Source of the DNA: Planctomycetota bacterium
GTDB taxonomy: Bacteria; Planctomycetota; Planctomycetia; Gemmatales; Gemmataceae
DNA: 45,004 bases
Reading direction: 5' to 3'
Assembly: GCA_016195405.1 (NCBI GenBank)
Contig: JACPZP010000126.1
Span: forward strand, 1 to 45,004
The notes under the pieces were generated by a model, which saw nothing but the letters and a program-made list of their open reading frames with translations, was not told the origin of the DNA and made no database searches. The translations under genes and the position numbers were made by a program. Position 1 is the stretch's first letter; each line of letters opens with the position of its first letter. Shown one piece after another: positions 1 through 9,054 of this stretch.

Positions 1-142
1 GGGCGACTTGAATCTCCACGTGCACGACGGCCTCGGCGCCGTCACAGGTCGTGGGAATGCCAGGATATTCGAATTGGGTATCGGCAGGCTTCTCAAGGGT
101 CTCGGGAGTCCGCGTCGGACCCCGCGCAATAACGGCACTCAT
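1..142 (-). CDS. 2-oxoacid:acceptor (pyruvate:ferredoxin-type) oxidoreductase, N-terminal fragment
   Basis: Only the first 47 codons are in the window; the gene runs off the left edge. The translation starts MSAVIARGPTRTPETLEKPA and reaches a CDGAEAVVHVEIQVA segment. This resembles the start of the alpha/gamma part of pyruvate or 2-oxoglutarate:ferredoxin oxidoreductases, where a T-CDG-x-EA-V block precedes the thiamine-enzyme core. A GAAGGGG ribosome-binding site lies just upstream of the ATG at 142. The family decarboxylates 2-oxoacids to acyl-CoA and reduces ferredoxin or a similar acceptor. The assignment rests on a short motif recognised from memory. Confidence 0.6.
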   Translation of the reverse strand, partial: MSAVIARGPTRTPETLEKPADTQFEYPGIPTTCDGAEAVVHVEIQVA

Positions 143-282
143 GAAAACCCCTTCGTTCAAAGTGCGTTCCGGCACTTGCTTGGTGGGACGGATAGAAACG
201 AGGCAGAACGCGGATGGCGGAGTCTCTATAGAATGATCGGTTTTTGACCGATTTTCGTCAAGGTGTCCTCGGCTCCAAGACC

Positions 283-660
283 TTATTCCAAAGCCTTCTT
301 CGCTTTTTTTACGTCATCCACGGCGATCGCCAGCTCGACCAGATCTCCTTCGAGACCGACCACATACAGCGCGTGCATGTTGAGCCCGGCGTTGGACAGG
401 CGATCCGCGACGTCCGCCAGCTCGCCGGCGCGGTTTTCCCTCAGCACGGTGACCAACTCGCTTTCCTCGAAACGGACATTGGCTTGGCGCAAGGCGTCGC
501 GCGCAGCCTCGATGTCGTCCGGAATCAGGCGGACAGCGCCCTGGTTGCCAAAGGCCATCGCGGCCACCGACTTGAGGTTTACGCTGGCGTTGCCAAGGAT
601 GTTGGCAACGCGGCCCAATTCGCCCGGCCGATGGGTCAGATGGATGGTGAAGTCGCGCAT
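283..660 (-). CDS. Tandem ACT-domain protein
   Basis: A 125-residue protein made of two ACT-like modules. The first (about residues 1-65) has the typical FTIHLTHRPGELGRVANIL strand-helix start. The second (about 66-125) begins LVTVLRENRAGELADVADRL. ACT domains usually bind amino acids or other small ligands and regulate linked enzymes; no catalytic domain is present, so this is a stand-alone sensor type. GAGGAG lies 5 nt before the ATG, which fixes the start. It sits about 30 nt downstream of the kinase-WD40 gene on the same strand and is probably co-transcribed. The ligand cannot be told from sequence. Confidence 0.85.
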   Translation of the reverse strand: MRDFTIHLTHRPGELGRVANILGNASVNLKSVAAMAFGNQGAVRLIPDDIEAARDALRQANVRFEESELVTVLRENRAGELADVADRLSNAGLNMHALYVVGLEGDLVELAIAVDDVKKAKKALE

Positions 661-690
661 GGCTTGCTCCTCATGGTGTCGGGCAGGGTC

Positions 691-3600
691 TCATGGTATC
701 AAAGTGGGAAACGGCGTCGCATCCCAGATTTTGACGGTCCCGTTGTTGTGGAACACGCCGATTTTGTTGCCATCAGCGCTGAACGCAGCGAAACGAATGA
801 GGTCCGGCTCGCCGCGCAGAGTGAGAATCTCTTCGCCGGTGGCTACGTCCCAAATCTTGACAGTTTGATCATCACTCGAGGAAAGCAGGCGCTTGCCGTC
901 GGGACTGAAAACCACGCTCATGATGATCCCGCCATGCCCCCGCAAATAGTGGCGCGGCCGGCCAGTGCTCATGTCCCAAATGATGACGGTCTTGTCTGCG
1001 CCCCCCGAGGCGAGGTGGAGGCCGTCGGGACTAAACGCGGTCCAAGGCGCCGCGGCCCTATGGCCTCTAAGCGGGTGGATCAACCGACCGGAAGAAGTTT
1101 CCCAGACCCTGATGATTGGGTCTTTAAGGGTCGCGTCGCCGTGCAAGGCAACATACTTGCCGTCGGCTGACACGGCCAGACTCGAGACACGACTCGTAGC
1201 TTTGGGTAGTGTCACAATCTCCTTCTCAGTCTTGCCATTCCAAATCGAAACGATTCCGTCTTTGAGTCGAGCGGTGGCGAAGAGCCGGCCGTCGCGCGTG
1301 AACGATTCGACCCGCAGAAACCCCGGCGGCCCCTTGACTTTGGAGATCTCCTCGCCCGACGTTGCGTTCCAGACTTTTACCGGTCCGTCGCGATACGCCA
1401 CAGCCACCTGCTTGTTGTTGGCGCTGAAAACCACGCTCGTGACCGGGTCGGCCGAAGTTCCGAGAGTGCGGCTCAACGTGCCGTAGGTCATGTCCCAAAC
1501 CTGTAACTGTTTGTCAACGACCACGGCCATGGTTCTAAAATCGGGACTCATTGCGCCGATATAGAGGTTCGCCGTCGTGTCCCCGCGTACGTTGAAAGAC
1601 AGCTTTTTAGGCCGCGCGTCCCAAAACTTCACGCTCTTATCATCGCTTCCGGAGGCAAGACGCAGCCCTTCCGGGTTGAAGGCCACGCTGCGAACCGCGC
1701 CGGTATGGCCGCGTAGCGTAAGAAGCTCTTGGCCCGACGCCACGTCCCAAACCTTCACCGTCTGATCCGAGCTAGCGGACGCAAGAAGTTGACCGTCCCT
1801 GCTGAAAGTCACTGAATTGACCGACCAGGAATGGCGTGCTTGCAGGGTGGCGTAGCGTTCACCCGTAGCGATGTCCCAAAGGTGAACCTCGCCGCTGGTG
1901 CTGCCGACAGCAATGAGGCGGCGGTCCGAGTTCGTGTTAGGAGGACTGAAGACGACACAATTCGCCGTCCGTGAAGGTACAGGAATTGTGCGCTGTAGTC
2001 GACCCGTACTCGCGTCCCAAAGTCTCACCTTGTCCATCGTTGCTGATGCCAGGCTCTTGCCGTCCGTACTCCAAGCTACCGACTTGATGAAGGAAGTTTG
2101 CGCTCTAATCGTGCGAACTTCCGTGTTCGTGGCAATATCCCAGACGAGAATGGTTCTATCTGCTGAAGTGCCAAAGACGATTCGCTTGCCCTCCGGGTCA
2201 AACGCGAGATTGTTGCTGGCGCCGTTGTGGCCTTTGAGCTTCAGGACGACCGTGCCGCTGTTCGCCTCCCAAACTTGCACTTCTCCGAACGAATCGGCCG
2301 AGGCAATTCGCTTACTGTCGGGACTGAACACCACGCTCACTACGGGAGTTTCCATCGGATGGGTCAAACGCACTTGGCTGGTGCGCGCATCGTAAACCAA
2401 TACTGTCTTGTCCGTGCTTGCGGAGGCAAATTGCTTTCCATCGGGACTGAAAGTCACGCTACGAACGAAACTCGTATGCCGTTCCAGCGTCAGGAGTTCG
2501 TTGTGGGCGAGGCGCTTGAGATAGTGCCATTCCCAGCGCTTCAAATCATCGGGAAACTCTTTCAGGAGTTGATCGGCCCGCTCGACATGGTTGGCAAGCA
2601 CGGCGCGCTCGGCCATGCCGATGCGGTAATGAAAGCTGAGAGTCTTCAAGCTCTCCAGGGCTTCTTCTGCCCGTTTCCGTTGCTCCGCTTCTCCTTTGCG
2701 TGCCGCGGCTTCATTGGCCTGTGCCAGCTTGGCTTCGTCGCGCGCCTTCAAGGCGCCTTTGCGTTGCTCCTCCGCCTGTGTGCGCGCGTTTTCAGCTTGA
2801 ACGCGGGCATTTTCGGCCTCGATGCGAGCGCTTTCGGCCCGTTTACTGGCTGATTCGGCATTCGTCTTGGCAGCCTCGGCTATCGCTTTGGCGGATTCGG
2901 CCGCGGCCTTGGCAGACTCGGCATCCGCCGTGGCGGCCTCGGCGGCTGCGCGCTGCTTACGTTCAGCAGCGTTGACTGCCGACAATTCCGTGTTGAAAGC
3001 GAGGCCCACGCCGGCAGCTACCAGTGCCAGAGCGGCCACGGCGGAGCTCGCCACTAGCGCGGCCTGCGCCGGCCGGCGTTTCATCCATTTCCAGCCGCGC
3101 TCCAGAGCCGTGCTGGGCCGGGCCTGTATCGGCTCGCCTGCTTGAAAATGCTCCAAATCGTCGGCCAGGGCGCGGGCGCTCGCATATCTCTTTGCCGGCG
3201 CTTTGCGCAAGCAAGTCAAACAAATGGTCTCCAGATCGCGCGGCGTCTTGGGTTGCAGGCGCGACGGCGGCACCGGTTCCTGCGATTTCACCAGGGCAAT
3301 CGTTTCCGACTGCGTCGCCCCCTTGAATGGCGGACGTCCCGTCAGCAATTCATACAGGATGGCGCCCAACGCGTAGACGTCCGTCGAGATCCCGATGTCT
3401 TCGGTTGCTCCAATCGCTTGCTCGGGTGCCATGTAGCTGGGCGTTCCCATGACCGCCCCGGTCATCGTGTGGCTCTCCCCACCGCCCACAAGCAGTTTGG
3501 CCAAGCCGAAGTCCGTGATTTTGGGGATGGCCTCCTTCAAGCGCGAGCCTTCGACCAAGCGCGAGCCTTCGACGGGAACGCTGTCAGCGCTCCCGGTTTG

Positions 3601-4278
3601 CTCGCGATTGAATGCGAGCAAGACGTTGCCCGGAGTCAGATCGCGGTGGATGACGCCCCGCTGATGGGCATAGTGGACGGCTTCGGCGAGAGACTTGACC
3701 AGCTGCGCGGCTTGCATCGGCTGAAAGGGCGTACCCTTGATGGTTTGTGCGAGCGTGCCGCCGTCAACATATTCCAGAGAAAAGTACGGATGCCCATTAT
3801 GCTCGCCGATCTCATGGATCTGCACGATATTCGGATGCTGCAGTCGGGCCACCGCCTCCGCCTCGGTGCGAAAACGAGCCAGATCTTCGCGTTCAGCCAG
3901 GGCGCCGTCCCGGATCATTTTAAGCGCCACGAGCCGGCGCAACTTGGTGTGCCAGGCTTGGTAGACCACGCCCATGCCGCCGCGCCCTAGCGTGTTAAGA
4001 ATCTCATACCCGGCAACCGTCGGGAGGTCTTCTTTGTGCCAATTCTGGCGAGGCGCGAAGAACTTCGCAACCAACTCTTTAACCTCGGGCGGCTCGGACG
4101 GCGGCCGCGGCGCACTACCCTGGTCCGGAGACGGAACCCGTTCTTGCGAGACTGTCAGGCCATAATACACGGCCACGCCGCACACGGGACAGAAAACGTG
4201 CCGGCTGTCGCCGGAACCGATCGTCTCCGTGCTTCGCTCCCACCGATGCCCCTTCGGACACGTAAGGAACTCTGACAT
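691..4278 (-). CDS. Ser/Thr protein kinase with C-terminal WD40 repeats
   Basis: A 1195-residue membrane-anchored signalling protein. Residues 7-33 carry a short Cys-rich zinc-ribbon-like element (C7, CPVC at 30-33). The Hanks-type kinase domain spans about 91-355: glycine loop GRGGMG at 98-103, ATP lysine in VALK (K120), catalytic loop HRDLTPGN at 211-218, DFG at 256-258 and MAPEQA further on. A hydrophobic segment near 410-430 is followed by an Ala/Glu-rich coiled coil, then about a dozen WD40 repeats (FSPDGK..ASAS.D.TV..WD) to the end. The catalytic-loop Lys normally found in HRDLKPxN is Thr. Between catalytic loop and DFG there is a duplicated VEGSRL. This architecture is typical of planctomycetes; targets are unknown. 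Confidence 0.93.
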   Translation of the reverse strand: MSEFLTCPKGHRWERSTETIGSGDSRHVFCPVCGVAVYYGLTVSQERVPSPDQGSAPRPPSEPPEVKELVAKFFAPRQNWHKEDLPTVAGYEILNTLGRGGMGVVYQAWHTKLRRLVALKMIRDGALAEREDLARFRTEAEAVARLQHPNIVQIHEIGEHNGHPYFSLEYVDGGTLAQTIKGTPFQPMQAAQLVKSLAEAVHYAHQRGVIHRDLTPGNVLLAFNREQTGSADSVPVEGSRLVEGSRLKEAIPKITDFGLAKLLVGGGESHTMTGAVMGTPSYMAPEQAIGATEDIGISTDVYALGAILYELLTGRPPFKGATQSETIALVKSQEPVPPSRLQPKTPRDLETICLTCLRKAPAKRYASARALADDLEHFQAGEPIQARPSTALERGWKWMKRRPAQAALVASSAVAALALVAAGVGLAFNTELSAVNAAERKQRAAAEAATADAESAKAAAESAKAIAEAAKTNAESASKRAESARIEAENARVQAENARTQAEEQRKGALKARDEAKLAQANEAAARKGEAEQRKRAEEALESLKTLSFHYRIGMAERAVLANHVERADQLLKEFPDDLKRWEWHYLKRLAHNELLTLERHTSFVRSVTFSPDGKQFASASTDKTVLVYDARTSQVRLTHPMETPVVSVVFSPDSKRIASADSFGEVQVWEANSGTVVLKLKGHNGASNNLAFDPEGKRIVFGTSADRTILVWDIATNTEVRTIRAQTSFIKSVAWSTDGKSLASATMDKVRLWDASTGRLQRTIPVPSRTANCVVFSPPNTNSDRRLIAVGSTSGEVHLWDIATGERYATLQARHSWSVNSVTFSRDGQLLASASSDQTVKVWDVASGQELLTLRGHTGAVRSVAFNPEGLRLASGSDDKSVKFWDARPKKLSFNVRGDTTANLYIGAMSPDFRTMAVVVDKQLQVWDMTYGTLSRTLGTSADPVTSVVFSANNKQVAVAYRDGPVKVWNATSGEEISKVKGPPGFLRVESFTRDGRLFATARLKDGIVSIWNGKTEKEIVTLPKATSRVSSLAVSADGKYVALHGDATLKDPIIRVWETSSGRLIHPLRGHRAAAPWTAFSPDGLHLASGGADKTVIIWDMSTGRPRHYLRGHGGIIMSVVFSPDGKRLLSSSDDQTVKIWDVATGEEILTLRGEPDLIRFAAFSADGNKIGVFHNNGTVKIWDATPFPTLIP
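3541..3576 (-). repeat. Tandem 18-bp duplication inside the kinase gene
   Basis: GCGCGAGCCTTCGAC recurs after 18 bp. It encodes VEGSRL twice in a surface loop between the catalytic loop and the DFG motif. It is in frame and probably neutral, most likely a recent slippage product. Confidence 0.7.
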
Positions 4279-4364
4279 GGAATTCTTCTAAGTGGGGCCA
4301 GGAAGAGAAAGCCTAATTATCTCACGTATTGAGGGGAAGACAAGGGACAGCACTTCTTGCCAGA

Positions 4365-5528
4365 TCAGGCGATGCCCTCGATCGCGTCGCGCAGGCTAGC
4401 AAGGAAGCGGGCCGCAGGCACTCCATCGACGACGCGATGGTCGAATGTCAAGCTGAGAGTCATCATATCACGCGGGACGATCCGGTCCTCGACGATCGCC
4501 GCTTCATGCGCGATCCGGCCGATGCCGAGCACTGCGCATTGCGGCAAGTGGATAATCGGCGTGAAGGCGTCGATGCCGAGGCCGCCCAGGTTGCTGATAG
4601 TGAATACGGCGTCGCGCATGTCGGCTGCGCCGAGCCTGCCTTCGCGCGCCAATACGATCAACTCGCGCGTTCGCGCAGCGATCTCCGAAAAAGTGATCTT
4701 GTCCGCGTTTCGCACCACCGGAGCGAGCAGACCGGCATCCGTGTCGACCGCGAATGCGATGTCGATCTGATCCGGTACGAACAACGCTTGATCGCTCCAC
4801 TGGGCCCGCAATTGCGGATGCTCCACAAGTGCCTTGGCGGTTAGCTTCAGGAGGATGTCAGTGAAGCTGGGTACAGGATGGTCAGGCGATGTCTGAGATT
4901 CCTTGAGGTGGCGCCGCAAACTCACGAGCTCGGTCGCGTCGATCTTGGAGAACAAAGTGACTGGAGCCGCTTGAGCGACGCCAGCAACCATGCGGGCCGC
5001 GATGGTCTTTCGCAGTGTTGTATGCGTAATCCAGCGACCGGGTTTCGCTGTGGCCGCAGCGCGAATGTCGCGCTCCCGGATCCGGCCCGTGCGCCCGCTG
5101 CCGCTGATTACCGACCAGTCGACTTTCAATGCGGTTGCGAGCCGCCGAGCGCGCGGAGAGATGGCGCCGCTCCGTTGTACTGCCTTATCTGCTTGGCTTT
5201 TCGTGCTTTGCAAATCAGCCTTTTTGTCCTCCCAAGACTCGCTCGACTGCGAACTTCGAGGCGCCAGCGACGGAACGGATTCTCCTTCCTCCGCCAGAAA
5301 CCCGAGCACGTCGCCGACCTTTACCGTATCGCCGCTCTTGGGTCCGTCGGAGGGGATCCGCAAGATTCCCGCGTCGAACGCCGCGATCTCCTCAGTCGAC
5401 TTCTCGCTTTCCAGTGCGAACAGCGTGTCGTCTGGCTTGATCCGGTCGCCGTCTTTTTTAAGCCAGCCGACGAAAATTCCTTCCTCCATCGACCAGCCCA
5501 GACGCGGAACGGTGATCGCGATGGCCAC
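4365..5528 (-). CDS. Dihydrolipoamide acyltransferase (E2) of a 2-oxoacid dehydrogenase complex
   Basis: About 387 residues. The order is: N-terminal lipoyl domain (about 1-75) with the lipoylated Lys in FALESEKSTEEI (about K43), a peripheral-subunit-binding domain (ISPRARRLATAL...GRTGRIRERDI), and a catalytic acyltransferase core ending in the active-site DHRVVDG. It transfers the acyl group from lipoate to CoA. The E1 gene lies immediately upstream. GTG at 5528 is preferred as start because GAGG precedes it by 6 nt and the protein then begins like other lipoyl domains. A second GTG at 5540 overlaps the E1 stop as GTGA and would add four residues. No E3 gene is in the window. Substrate (pyruvate, acetoin or branched-chain acid) is not decided. 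Confidence 0.9.
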   Translation of the reverse strand: MAIAITVPRLGWSMEEGIFVGWLKKDGDRIKPDDTLFALESEKSTEEIAAFDAGILRIPSDGPKSGDTVKVGDVLGFLAEEGESVPSLAPRSSQSSESWEDKKADLQSTKSQADKAVQRSGAISPRARRLATALKVDWSVISGSGRTGRIRERDIRAAATAKPGRWITHTTLRKTIAARMVAGVAQAAPVTLFSKIDATELVSLRRHLKESQTSPDHPVPSFTDILLKLTAKALVEHPQLRAQWSDQALFVPDQIDIAFAVDTDAGLLAPVVRNADKITFSEIAARTRELIVLAREGRLGAADMRDAVFTISNLGGLGIDAFTPIIHLPQCAVLGIGRIAHEAAIVEDRIVPRDMMTLSLTFDHRVVDGVPAARFLASLRDAIEGIA

Positions 5529-5536
5529 GACGAACC

Positions 5537-7534
5537 TCACTCTTCCAGCAAATCAAGAACGGCGCGTTCGATGTCATCCACCTGCGGCGTCACGGCTTTT
5601 TCAATCGGTGGACTATACGGCGTCGGCGTGAAGGCGCCATGCATGCGGCGGATGGGTGCGTCCAGCTCATCAAAGCCGGCATCGATCACACCGGCCGCCA
5701 CCTCCGCACCGAATCCGAAAGGTGCAAACGCCTCATCGACGATCAACAGGCGTCCCGTCTTTCGTACCGATTGGATGATGGTTTCGATATCCAACGGCGA
5801 GACCGTTCGGGGATCGATGATCTCCAGCGAAATGCCGCGGGTCGCCAAACGTTCGCGGACTTCCAAGGCACGCCGGGCCATCAGTGCCATCGCGACCAGT
5901 GTGAGATCGCGACCCTCCGCCAGAACCGCGGCCTTGCCGAATTCAATTTCATAATCGTGTTCAGGGACAGGGCCTTTGACGGCGAGCAACTCCCGATGCT
6001 CGAGGAACAGCACCGGATCGTTACAGCGAAGCGCGTGCGTCAAGAGTCCCTTGGCGTCGCATGGATTGGAAGGCACGACAACGCGCAAGCCGGGGAACTG
6101 CGCGTACATCGGATAGTGATTGCCGGAATGATGAGTTGCTGCGGAATGGCCGATGCCGATGCAGCCGCGCAACAGCATTGGCATCGGGATGCGGCCGCTC
6201 GACATGTACTGAATCTTCGCAATCTGGTTGATGATCTCGCCGGCCGCGTCGAGAATGAAGTCGGTGAACATGAAATCGACCACGGGCCGGCTCCCGGTCA
6301 TTGCCGCTCCGCACGCCAGGCCGACGAAGCCGCGTTCGCAGATGGGAGTATCGCGCAAGCGCAGCGGGCCGTAAAGTTCGAACAAGCCCTCGGTCGTTCT
6401 GAAGTTGCCGCCGCGTTTGCCGATGCCTTCGCCGAGCACGAAAATCCTTGGATTCGCAGCCATTTCATGGGCGAGGGCTTCGTGCGTCGCCTTCATAAAC
6501 GAGATTTCGCGCGATTTGCCGCTAGGCTTCGCATCGGTTGCGAGCGTTTGGCGGATCGGGCCTGGTGTCGCATAGACGTAATCCGTTGCCGTCGCCGAGT
6601 CCGGCCACGCGCTCGCCTCTGCGTTTTGATGGGCGTCGGCGACAATGCGCGCGATCTCGGCGTCAATCGCATCGAGCGCGCCCTGGACAGTCCGCGCTTC
6701 CTTGTCAGCGCCGCCGAGGATGCTCTCGCGCAACCGTCGAATCGGACAGCGCGTTCTCCAGTCCTCGACTTCCTCTCGTGTGCGATACGTGAAATCACCC
6801 ATCCCTTCGGCGTGCGGCCGGGTCCGGTAGGTCTTGCACTCGATCAGCGTGGCGCCGCCGCCGGAGCGCGCCCGCGTAATCGCCGCATCGGCCGCCTCAT
6901 GAATGGCCAACACGTCGTTGCCATCGACTTCGACGCCGGGGATGCCATAGAGCCGGCCTCGCGCGGCAACGTGCGGATTGCCGGCGGCGGCCTCGAAGGG
7001 CACCTCCGTGGCGAACTGGTTGTTCTCGCAAACGAACAGGACCGGCAGCTTCCAGATCCCCGCGAGGTTCAGTCCTTCATGAAATGCGCCATTGTTCACG
7101 GCGCCGTCGCCGAAGAAAGCCACGGCCACCTGGTCGGTCTTCAAAATGAGGAAGCTATATCCGGCGCCGGCCGCTTGAAGGATGCACGGGCCGACGATGC
7201 CGCTGGTGCCCATGAGGCCGATTTCGGGAGCGAACAGGTGCATGCTGCCGCCGCGGCCACGCGAGCAGCCCGAAGCCCGGCCGTAAAGTTCCGCGAATAG
7301 CTCCACCGGCGGCAGACCCTTCGCCAAGGCATGTCCGTGTCCCCGATGGGTGCTGAACACCACGTCATCACGGCGCAAGTGAGCGCAAACGCCGACCGCG
7401 ATCGCCTCTTGGCCGACATAGGTATGGCACGCGCCGTGGATGAGACCACGCTGATGCGAGCGCGCAAGCTGCTCCTCACATTGGCGAATGAGCTGCATGT
7501 GCCGATAGAGCCGCAATTGCACGTCGTGGTTCAT
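5537..7534 (-). CDS. 2-oxoacid dehydrogenase E1, fused alpha and beta subunits
   Basis: About 665 residues. The N-terminal half is the thiamine-diphosphate alpha subunit, with the binding motif GDG...NN at 142-148. The C-terminal half (from about 345) is the beta subunit, with the transketolase-type segment PMPMLLRGCIG and a final transketolase C domain (RLLIVDEAFAPFGFGAEVA). Alpha and beta are normally separate genes in this family; here they are one chain. The start at 7534 (MNHDVQLRLYRHM) is chosen because homology begins there. A GTG at 7594 could add 20 unconserved residues. The gene is translationally coupled to the downstream E2. The complex decarboxylates a 2-oxoacid and acylates E2 in the cytosol. 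Confidence 0.9.
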   Translation of the reverse strand: MNHDVQLRLYRHMQLIRQCEEQLARSHQRGLIHGACHTYVGQEAIAVGVCAHLRRDDVVFSTHRGHGHALAKGLPPVELFAELYGRASGCSRGRGGSMHLFAPEIGLMGTSGIVGPCILQAAGAGYSFLILKTDQVAVAFFGDGAVNNGAFHEGLNLAGIWKLPVLFVCENNQFATEVPFEAAAGNPHVAARGRLYGIPGVEVDGNDVLAIHEAADAAITRARSGGGATLIECKTYRTRPHAEGMGDFTYRTREEVEDWRTRCPIRRLRESILGGADKEARTVQGALDAIDAEIARIVADAHQNAEASAWPDSATATDYVYATPGPIRQTLATDAKPSGKSREISFMKATHEALAHEMAANPRIFVLGEGIGKRGGNFRTTEGLFELYGPLRLRDTPICERGFVGLACGAAMTGSRPVVDFMFTDFILDAAGEIINQIAKIQYMSSGRIPMPMLLRGCIGIGHSAATHHSGNHYPMYAQFPGLRVVVPSNPCDAKGLLTHALRCNDPVLFLEHRELLAVKGPVPEHDYEIEFGKAAVLAEGRDLTLVAMALMARRALEVRERLATRGISLEIIDPRTVSPLDIETIIQSVRKTGRLLIVDEAFAPFGFGAEVAAGVIDAGFDELDAPIRRMHGAFTPTPYSPPIEKAVTPQVDDIERAVLDLLEE

Positions 7535-7584
7535 GCGAATCTGTATTCCAAGTTGGCGTGCTGCATAGCACCAGGCTCTTTCAT
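7531..7584 (-). CDS. Possible 17-residue leader peptide overlapping the E1 start
   Basis: An ATG at 7584 preceded closely by GGAGG opens a 17-codon frame (MKEPGAMQHANLEYRFA). Its TGA overlaps the E1 initiation codon as ATGA. The E1 ATG has no good ribosome-binding site of its own, so translation of the leader could couple to E1. The spacing between GGAGG and ATG is only 3 nt, and the frame could be chance. The same GGAGG could not serve the GTG at 7594, which lies within it. Confidence 0.35.
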   Translation of the reverse strand: MKEPGAMQHANLEYRFA

Positions 7585-7601
7585 TTTCCTCCACTCGAAT
7601 A

Positions 7602-8153
7602 CTATGAAGTTGACCACAGCTTCTGAAATACCAACCCCTTCAACCCGTGTTTTTGGACGGCCCCTTTGAATTCGTCCTCAGGCGCTGCCAATCCTTCTAC
7701 GCACAAGACCTCCCCTTTGGCTGTTTCTGGAATCTTGAAAAGGGAATACTCGAAGCGCTTTGCGTGAAATACGTACTTTTCGATCCATGAAGGGAGACCC
7801 GGCTTGTGGATCGATTGGGATTTGTCGAGCGCATTCACTACGCAAGTCAAATTGCAGAGCCAGAGATTTGTCTGTTCTTCTACCGTTAGAGGGAGCATTT
7901 CGCTCGATTGATCGAAGAACTTTGTAAGCGAGACTCGGCATTCGTTAGTCACCGCGAACACGTGCGACATCGAAAAGCATCCCCAAAAATCTGGTTTCGT
8001 CTTTTGTGGGTTGGCGCAATACGCAAGAGGCGAATTCCAAGCATCGCCGATCTCGTTTCCGTCGAATGCATAGCGCATTATGTCTGCGGCATCTTCAGTG
8101 AGGATTAGCTGAAACCGATCAATATCTGGAAGCACACGGTACACAGAAATCAT
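7602..8153 (-). CDS. Imm11 (DUF1629)-like protein
   Basis: 183 residues starting MISVYRVLPDIDRFQLIL. A GAGGAGG box 5 nt before the ATG at 8153 decides the start over the longer frame from 8204. The opening YRV-x-DI-F strand, a conserved aromatic core and the ending HGLKGLVFQKLW resemble the Imm11/DUF1629 family, described as immunity proteins of polymorphic toxin systems but also found alone. No toxin gene is adjacent, so it may be an orphan immunity gene or have another role. Lower internal Ala/Gly and more Phe/Cys than its neighbours hint at separate ancestry. Assignment is by resemblance only. Confidence 0.55.
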   Translation of the reverse strand: MISVYRVLPDIDRFQLILTEDAADIMRYAFDGNEIGDAWNSPLAYCANPQKTKPDFWGCFSMSHVFAVTNECRVSLTKFFDQSSEMLPLTVEEQTNLWLCNLTCVVNALDKSQSIHKPGLPSWIEKYVFHAKRFEYSLFKIPETAKGEVLCVEGLAAPEDEFKGAVQKHGLKGLVFQKLWSTS

Positions 8154-8220
8154 CGCTGCCTCCTCAAAAGCTTGGGATAACTCCGGATGCAATGTGTGGC
8201 ACATCGTTTCTGATCAAACT

Positions 8221-9015
8221 TCACCATTGAATCGATCCGCCCGCGTTCATTGCCAGGTTGCCGCCGTCCATAGGGATCAGAGCGCCGGTAATCCACGACG
8301 ATGCGTCGGACGCCAGGAACACGGCCAGGCCCTTGATGTCATCGGGGTGCCCGAGCCGGCCGCGTGGGATCCCGCTGAGAAATTTCGCCCGCAGATTGGA
8401 ATCGGCGGCCATTCGCTCCTCGAGTCCTGGGTTAACCACTTGGGCCGGGAGGATGGCGTTGACGCGCACGCCGCGGCCGCTCCATTCGGTGCTCAGTTCG
8501 CGCGTCATCTGGGCCACCGCGCCCATGGCCATGCTATAGGCGATGTGGCCGCGTCCCATAGCCGTGATGCTCGCTAATGAGCCGATGTTAACGATGCTGC
8601 CCTGCCCTGCCCTGAGCATGCGCCGGCCTGCTTCCTGACAGCAGCAAAACCGGCCGAAAACCAGGTTGCGCCAGGTCTTTTCCACGTCTTCCAAGGCTAT
8701 CTCTTCGGGTCGGGCTCGCACCGCTTCGCCGGCCACGTTGCCGAGAAAGTCAATCCGGCCGAAGTCACGATCCAATTGGGCGAACATCGCACGAATTTGC
8801 GAAACGTCCGATACGTCACACGTCACGGGGATCGCCTGCCGGCCAAGCGCCGCGATCTCATCCGCCGTCTTCTTAACGCCGGCCGAGTTGATGTCGAGCA
8901 ACATCACGTCGGCGCCGGCTTCCGCGAGCGCGATCGCCATCGCGCGGCCCATCCCCTGTGCCGCTCCGGACACCACGGCGACGCGACCCGAGAGATTGAA
9001 AAGTTCGCCAATCAT
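8221..9015 (-). CDS. Short-chain dehydrogenase/reductase-like protein lacking the catalytic Lys
   Basis: 264 residues with a full Rossmann fold. The dinucleotide motif is SGAAQGMG near residue 16, followed by LLDIN, NVAG and IVNIGSLAS. The usual active site YxxxK reads YSMAM: the Tyr is present but the Lys is Met. Lys normally orients the nicotinamide ribose and lowers the Tyr pKa, so activity is expected to be weak or absent. The end (GALIPMDGGNLAM) is typical of classical FabG-like SDRs. The gene lies 35 nt before the acyl-ACP synthetase-like gene's 3' end, but both read leftward from different promoters or read-through. Substrate unknown. Confidence 0.88.
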   Translation of the reverse strand: MIGELFNLSGRVAVVSGAAQGMGRAMAIALAEAGADVMLLDINSAGVKKTADEIAALGRQAIPVTCDVSDVSQIRAMFAQLDRDFGRIDFLGNVAGEAVRARPEEIALEDVEKTWRNLVFGRFCCCQEAGRRMLRAGQGSIVNIGSLASITAMGRGHIAYSMAMGAVAQMTRELSTEWSGRGVRVNAILPAQVVNPGLEERMAADSNLRAKFLSGIPRGRLGHPDDIKGLAVFLASDASSWITGALIPMDGGNLAMNAGGSIQW

Positions 9016-9022
9016 GGATCCA

Positions 9023-9054
9023 TTGATCCCGAAGCGCTAGCGCTTCGGAATCAA
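9023..9054. terminator. Near-perfect 32-nt palindrome at the end of the acyltransferase gene
   Basis: The core CCGAAGCGCTAGCGCTTCGG is a perfect 20-bp palindrome extended by TTGAT/ATCAA arms with one mismatch. It overlaps the TGA of the gene ending at 9051. No T-tract follows on the minus strand, so it may be a processing or mobile repeat rather than an intrinsic terminator. Its sequence is close to the hairpin at 38885-38946. Confidence 0.5.

Noticed and set aside
244..1170. Long plus-strand frame opposite the ACT and kinase genes
   Set aside because: Antisense shadow of two well-supported minus-strand genes; no domain or ribosome-binding site.
5639..7300. 553-codon plus-strand frame opposite E1
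   Set aside because: Shadow of the E1 fusion gene caused by GC-rich third positions; product has no recognisable motif.
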